Positions 38,875 through 44,173 of a stretch of 44,173 nt of DNA are shown piece after piece. Location of the stretch: positions 8,725 to 52,897 of the forward strand of contig JAHBMJ010000242.1 of NCBI GenBank assembly GCA_018398765.1, written 5' to 3'. The notes beneath the pieces are model-generated. The model had not been told where the DNA came from, searched no databases, and worked only from the letters and a program-made list of their open reading frames with translations. Every line of letters starts with the position of its first letter. The stretch's first letter is position 1. The DNA comes from Chromera velia. Taxonomy: Eukaryota; Sar; Chromeraceae. Both the position numbers and the translations under genes were made by a program.

Positions 38875-39639
38875 TCACTTGAAGGGCTTAAATATCCACT
38901 CGTTGCCGTCGTCCAGAAAGAGAAGATTGTTGTTCGACTGCAACTCTGCTCTCAGATTGAAGGGCCCTTTTCTCTTCAACTTCCCCGAAAAGTCAAACAG
39001 TACCCTGCCCCCCTTCTGCTCCTTCCACTCCTTCACCTTCGCCTCTCTATCCTTCGCACTGCTACTTGCACTGATGCTCACTAGCCCCCCTTCCTCGTCA
39101 AAGAACAACCCCGGCGCCACCCACGTAGGCCCTTCCTCAATGCCCGCGTTGTCGTTCCCGTAAATGACCGGAAGGACCAGCACAGACTTCTCCCCATTTG
39201 CAGTCTGGACCTCCCTCTCCTCAAGCTTCACCACACGATAACCCTTGGGATGGAACTTGTCTGCGAACTTCCCTTCCACCAGGTAGCTGGACTCCGGCTC
39301 CTTTACCCCCTCGGCCAGGGTCGGAGACGGCTGTGACACTGTCCCCAGAACCGGCAGCATCAGAAGAGGAAGGGAGAAAGATGAGAAGAGACCCGTCTTC
39401 CCAGGGCCCCCTACTAGCATCTCTCGACGGCTTGAGAGAGAAATAGATGGACTGCCAGACTCGTCTACTCTCTCAGTCTCCGTCTCCGTCTCCTTGTCTC
39501 CAGAGACACTCTGCACCCTCACCCCCCACCGTCTCCCTCTAGGCCTCCCCGTTCCGACCCCAAACCGAAAACCCCAGGAAGGTACAAGGAACAGCGCAAC
39601 CAGGCAGAACAGCCATGGTAGGAGGTTGTACTTTCCCAT
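38875..39639 (-). CDS. Thylakoid-lumen protein with tripartite targeting leader (254 aa)
   Basis: Single exon, ATG at 39639, TGA at 38875-38877. I chose this ATG because it opens with a canonical signal peptide (residues 1-23, KYNLLPWLFCLVALFLVPSWG) followed directly by Phe and a basic, hydroxylated stretch (FRFGVGTGRPRGRRWG), the layout of plastid proteins in algae with secondary red plastids. An in-frame ATG at 39804 would bury it. A second signal follows: RR at 71-72, a hydrophobic core at about 84-98, and a cleavage-like TLA at 107-109, as in Tat-pathway lumen proteins. The mature part (about 145 aa) contains KFADKFHPKGYRVVKL, VLPVIYGNDN and the ending NEWIFKPFK. I do not recognise a named family. 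It probably acts as an accessory of photosystem or lumen function. The upstream gene is divergent. Confidence 0.8.
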   Translation of the reverse strand: MGKYNLLPWLFCLVALFLVPSWGFRFGVGTGRPRGRRWGVRVQSVSGDKETETETERVDESGSPSISLSSRREMLVGGPGKTGLFSSFSLPLLMLPVLGTVSQPSPTLAEGVKEPESSYLVEGKFADKFHPKGYRVVKLEEREVQTANGEKSVLVLPVIYGNDNAGIEEGPTWVAPGLFFDEEGGLVSISASSSAKDREAKVKEWKEQKGGRVLFDFSGKLKRKGPFNLRAELQSNNNLLFLDDGNEWIFKPFK

Positions 39640-40443
39640 CCTGTCAGACTGAAGTTGAGCAGTCACTGCTTGAGAATAGGAGACGGCAATTGAACTCCAG
39701 GCTCTGCATGCAGGATGAAGGCCAGTGCACGAGGAAGTGCCATGAAACACGCACGGTTCCCCAGCGATACTGATCGAGTTTACTGACGTTCTGCAGCAAC
39801 CCATGCTAATTCAATGCAGCTTGCCGTAATTACCACTGCTTCAATGCCAGACTGTCAGTGCCAGCTCCAAGGGCCCTCGCGTGACTCGTAGACGGCGGAC
39901 ACGGGCCCCGCGATCTCGAGGGCCAAAATTTTGTGCCGTTTTGTACGTGCATGCACTCACGCGTGTGCGCGCAAACCGCGCGAAATTTCGTGCACGTTTC
40001 TTTCGCCGAGTTTTTTCGCGCTGAATTGCTTCAATTGCATGCATGTATGCAGTGAAATGTTTGTGACAAATTCACATGCAATTATATATCGATATACGTC
40101 TAGTTTGCGCACGAAGATCGGAAAGAACATCGCCAGTGAACGAGCAGAAGGACGTCACGCTTGGATCCGGAAAGTATAGCCTGCGTCCTGCTGGTCGGCG
40201 TGAGTCTTTAGCTGTCGATTTGATTTTCGAATCGGAGTTCCACGTCTGTTGCTTTTCAACACATATTTATGTGTTCAACAATCATTGTAAGAGACGTTTC
40301 TTTATGTCGACTCTGTTCTTACACTGCCGATCTCACCTTTCGTCTGTGTCGCAACTGGTGAAGAATTTTGCAATTGATCAGGAAGAGAAGGGAACAGGCT
40401 GGCCTATATATTGAAAGAACTCCTGTCAGATCGTTTTCTCGGC
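39640..40443. promoter_or_regulatory. Divergent intergenic region, CpG-rich centre
   Basis: It separates the lumen-protein gene (minus) from the beta-sandwich gene (plus). The centre (about 39890-40030) is rich in CGCG, GCGC and TGCATGC words, like the other divergent intervals. It may contain a 5' exon of the gene on the right, because that gene's frame is open upstream to 40378 and CAG sites precede it. Confidence 0.45.
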
Positions 40444-43400
40444 ATGTTCTATTTTGGAGACACACAGGACCCCTACGAAGCCGTCGAGGGTTTCCCTTCG
40501 CGTCTTCGTACAAACGAGGATGTGGCAGGATTACCGTTGAATGATCTAGCTTTTCGGGGCCATCCACACCCATACCCCAACGCTCGACTCAGTTCCCTCC
40601 CCGGGTGGTTGGGAGCAGCTGCACAGAGGGCGTCTCCCCCCAATGACCTGCTGGGCCCTTTCCCTCTGCAGATGGGGACAAGGGATGAAGGGCTGGAGGA
40701 TCTGCCTGGAGTATGTCCGGGAAAGCACATGACACAAAACCCAAATTTCGGAGCGATCCCTCCAGACGAAGTCTACGCCCATCCCCACCCCCAGGACCCC
40801 CTCCTGGCCCTCGCCAAGAGATGCTTCAGCTGTGCGACCTTCAAAGTCCGCAGGGCAGACTGGTCCCAGTGGGCAGGCAGAGAGGAAGAACGCAGTCTGG
40901 GTCCGGTGAGTCGATTTCACTGTGCTCAGCAGGGGTCGTTGGAAGGGGGGCGAAAATGCCTTTCGGGTCCAAGTCCCTTCGGTCTTTTGTCAAAGAGATG
41001 CTCCCGGGACAGAATGGACTGGTTGCAGTTCCGCACTGTGCCCTCTACTCTGGTGGTGGCAGGGAATGGGAGGGTGCTCATCAACTGGGAGCAGATGTTT
41101 CCCCCGGGGTCGCCTGAGAGCTTCTTGGATCCGTCGGATGTCTGGGCGGTGCTCTACAAAGAGGGGAAGGGGGGGGCAGCACTCACGTCACTGCCTGTCG
41201 CACAGGTGAGCGGGAAACGATAGCAGCGCATGGGTGAGGTGTGAGTAAGTGACTGACTGACTGACTGACTAACTGACTGACTGACTGACTGAATGAATGA
41301 CTGACTGACTGACTGACTGACTGACTGACTGACTGACTGAATGAATGAATGAATGAATGAATGAATGATTGACTGAATGATTGACTGAATGATTGACTGA
41401 ATGATTGACTGACTGACTGACTGACTGACTGACTGACTGACTGACTGACTGAATGAATGAATGAATGAATGAATGAATGAATGAATGATTGGCTGAATGA
41501 TTGACTGAATGATTGACTGACTGATTGACTGATTGACTGACTGACTGATTGACCGACTGCTTGACTGACTGATTGACTGCTTGACTGATTGACTGATTGA
41601 CTGCTTGACTGAGTGACTGAGTGACTGAGTAAGTGTGTGACTGAGTGAGTGAGTAAGCGAGTGAGTGAGTGAGGGAGTGAATGAGTGAATGAGTGAGTGA
41701 GAGAGTGAGTGTGTGTGCTTGTGTGTGATGTGTGTGTGTCTATGAGAGAGACGGTGTATGTGATTGTCAATGAGCGGAAGTGCGTTTGTTTGACCACTCT
41801 CTTCTCCCTTCTCGTTCTTCTCCTTTGTGTCCCCTCTACAGAAAGAAAGCAAACCGTAGCATTACAGCGGTCGCGAGTATGTTTCCTTTAGATCAATATG
41901 TGCTTCAATATTTGTATGCCCCTCCATCTCGCCCCCCTACCCTCTCACTGGCCCCCTCGTTCTCTTCCCTTTCTCACTACTCTCCCAAGCAGGTCCCCCT
42001 AACCTGCACCCCAGGCCTCCCCTCAGGAGAAACTCGATTGGACCTCTGGGCAAACGCTGTCAGCAGACCTCACACAACAACAACGACAGGAGGACAGGGA
42101 AAGGAGGAAGGCAAGAAGGCGGTGTCACCAGGTACGCGCGTCTCTTCTTCTGCGTTATGCCTCTGTCTGTCTGAGTGTCTTGCTGGATGGATGACTGCAT
42201 CTGGTTGAATGCCCCTCCAGCTGACTGGCTTTCTACTTCTTTCTTTCTGTCCATTTGGGTACCTGTCTGCCCCTCCATCTGTCCATTCCTTCGCCTGTCT
42301 TTGTTGTTCTGTGCCTTCTTCCTAACCTCGGCCGCCTCTTCAAACGAGTATAGGGGGGGATGGACGTTTTTCTTCCTCTCTACTGTCAGATTTGTAATGG
42401 CACGGGGATATTTGCACTTTCTTCCTTTTCCACGAATTGGAAACGTCAGCATCCGTGTGCATGTTGTGGTATCAACACGCAATGACGCGACTCTGTACAT
42501 GCACGTGAATGCAGGCTGGTATTTCCTCGCCCTTGTGCCCCGCAAAGTTTTGGAGACCCTAGACGAACTGCGGCAGAGACAGACGAAGACCAAGGGGGAG
42601 AAGCCAAGCTCTGAGTGGGCCAAGCCAGACTCGCTCTTCCACAGGGCAGGTGCGTTCTCTTGTCCCACCCCCACGTCCGGCAGGGTGTCCCTGGGCAGTG
42701 GGAGGGAGAACCTGCATCTGGGTCTTTGGGGTGGAGAGGGAGACAGGTGTTCGGGTGGAGAGGGAGAGAGAGGGGCACGTCTGCGCGTTGGCAGAAGGCA
42801 CAGAGAAGGGAAGACGGTGGTAGAGGTGCCCCTGGTGTCCAAACCACACCGCATTAGGGTGATAGGCACTGACCCCCTGCCGTTGATTCTGGAGGCAACC
42901 GCCAGGGGTGATCTGATGGTCAGTTGGGATGCCTCCCCCCTCCCTCTAGGCTTCCCTCTGAAGATCGTCCTCACTGACGCACGCAAGTCCCTGACGGCCT
43001 ACGAGTATTCCATACCCCTCAGAGAGTCGCAATACGGCGTGGCGACTTTAGATCTGTCAAATCAGAGACAGCTGCCTGCGGGGCCTTATAGAGTGGCCCT
43101 GCTAAGCGACGATGCGTACAAGCAGAGCGACGTCACCTTCCAAGAAGTGGACGTTGTTCTCGAACGAAACGCAAACAAAAAACAAAAACCTTCGCAACCC
43201 TCTAACACAGGAGGCCTCCTGAGGCTTTCCCTGAGAGACCCTGAGCCCTATGAAATCTACGACGGCCGCCCCCCTCCCCGTTGTTCCCTCCCCCCCCGCC
43301 TCTCCACCCTCGTACACCCCGTCCCAGTAGCACACGAACAATTTCAGGTGGCTCCCCTCATCCGTCTCTCTACAGAGCCTAGACCTTCCCGCAGTTCTGC

Positions 43401-44173
43401 TTTGTGCTTCGGATGGGTGTTGGAGAATCCCGAAGAGACGGACTCGCCCGGTTGGTTTGGCCCTCAGTCTGTGCACAATGTTGTTGTACTCCGCCCAGAT
43501 CCTCTCTCAACAACACAGCAGCAGCAGGAAGGGGAGGGGGGGAACGACACAGTCGCAGGGTCGTCACGTGTTGTGGGAGTGGCAGAGCGAGAGCGGCTCC
43601 TAGCGTTTGTGTCTGTGGATGCGGACTTCAACAAAGGGAAGCACTACAGAGGGGGTGTGGAGGTGGAGCTGGACCCCCAAGCGCTCAGAGGAGTCACGCA
43701 AAACGGGCAGGGGGTGGTGGAGGTTCAATTTTGGTCCTCTCGGGGTGATGCCGTAGATGGTAGTCGTGAGAGTGTGACCAGAAACTGCACTTTTGGGCCT
43801 CTAGGGTCTGTCTTTGTTGATGCCTTTACGGATAGAGAGGTGCCGCCTCCAGGACCGATAGGGGGGGTCGAGGAGAAGAGAGAGAGAGAGCCTGTTGGGA
43901 GGTGCCCCGTGGGTGACTTTGGGGCCCATGTCCGGGATGGGGAGGCCCAGAGGAGCTCCGGGGGCATGCCGGGGTCCCCCGGTTCGGCTCCCTTCGCATA
44001 CGATCATCCGACTTCGCCGGGGCCCTCTGATGGGCGTGGAGCGCGGCTGTCCCAGATTGGGGTCGGCACTGAGGGACAGAAACGACAGTCGGTGGCAGTA
44101 GGAGCGGGGGGGAGTCTTGGGGAGGGTGGGGTTGGTTATGAGGGCGCGGGGGGGGGAATGCCTGTGAGGGGCT
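40444..44173 (+). CDS. Large protein with repeated beta-sandwich-like segments (partial, runs off the right edge)
   Basis: The model joins 40444-40905, 41029-41205, 41993-42131 and 42515 to beyond 44173, in phase at each junction. The last exon is open for 1659 nt with no stop, so the gene is 3' partial. The 5' end is uncertain. Three segments look like Ig-fold or SKICH/Fn3-like sandwiches: VLINWEQMFPPGSPESFLDPS then VWAVLYKEG and AGWYFLALVPRK; LMVSWDASPLPLGFPLKIVLT then YEYSIPL and LPAGPYRVALLSDD; and RLLAFVSVDADFNKGKHYRGG then VVEVQFWSS. Each has the W/LY/GxYRVAL pattern of strands in such domains. This is a structural guess, not a family match. An early Cys pair lies in CFSCATF, and the visible C-terminus is Gly/Pro/Ser-rich and probably disordered. 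No signal peptide or membrane segment is evident in the visible part. Function unknown. Confidence 0.65.
41245..41730. repeat. Giant TGAC/TGAA/TGAT/TGAG tetranucleotide array in an intron
   Basis: About 480 nt of the 787-nt intron 41206-41992 consist of four-base units TGAC, TGAA, TGAT and TGAG in blocks, ending in TGTG. Blocks such as ATGAATGATTGACTG recur, so there is also a higher-order repeat. Long Ser/Gln-rich open frames on the minus strand are translations of the array. Confidence 0.95.

Noticed and set aside
41154-41852. Minus-strand Ser/Gln/Val repeat proteins of about 200-230 codons
   Set aside because: They are translations of the TGAC/TGAA array in an intron of the plus-strand gene.

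Overview
This is nuclear DNA of a photosynthetic, ciliated eukaryote, most likely a chromerid alga (Chromera velia or a close relative). Three things in the sequence point there: a protein with a signal peptide, a transit peptide beginning at Phe and a twin-arginine lumen signal (a secondary red-type plastid); an RSPH9 radial-spoke gene (motile cilia); and intron-dense genes loaded with tetranucleotide microsatellites. The species name is inference. A flagellated photosynthetic stramenopile is the main alternative.

Seven genes can be modelled by following reading phase across GT/AG junctions (47 introns). In order they are: (1) a minus-strand membrane-anchored TPR-methyltransferase, 4283-8320, 6 exons; (2) a plus-strand unknown protein with a C2HC finger, 9002-10286, 2 exons; (3) a minus-strand SEC31, the COPII outer-coat subunit, 12397-25825, 26 exons, 1353 aa; (4) a plus-strand RSPH9, 27215-31417, 9 exons, 269 aa; (5) a plus-strand ribonuclease-inhibitor-type LRR protein, 32771-37859, 6 exons; (6) a minus-strand single-exon thylakoid-lumen protein, 38875-39639; (7) a plus-strand gene for a large beta-sandwich-like protein, 40444 to beyond the right edge. 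The genes share no pathway or operon. They are ordinary housekeeping, ciliary and plastid genes side by side.

The layout is regular. Divergent gene pairs (1/2, 3/4, 6/7) are separated by CpG- and palindrome-rich intervals at 8321-9001, 25826-27214 and 39640-40443. Gene 3' ends face AT-rich valleys at 3730-4282, 10690-11110, 31620-32440 and 37860-38640. One valley holds a 197-bp element with 16-20 bp terminal inverted repeats and an 8-bp target duplication, resembling a hAT-type MITE. Another holds an inverted array of a TAGGATTTTA-like word beside the methyltransferase stop codon.

The most unusual signal is at splice sites. About a third of the introns begin with a tetranucleotide microsatellite (GTCA, GTGA, GTGG, GTTA, GTCG) whose first unit is the 5' splice site. 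One SEC31 exon end with its donor is repeated by a 72-bp in-frame tandem duplication, and one RSPH9 3' splice site is duplicated. The first 3.7 kb and 11.1-12.4 kb contain no gene I can support. A four-base N gap lies in a poly-C tract inside a SEC31 intron.
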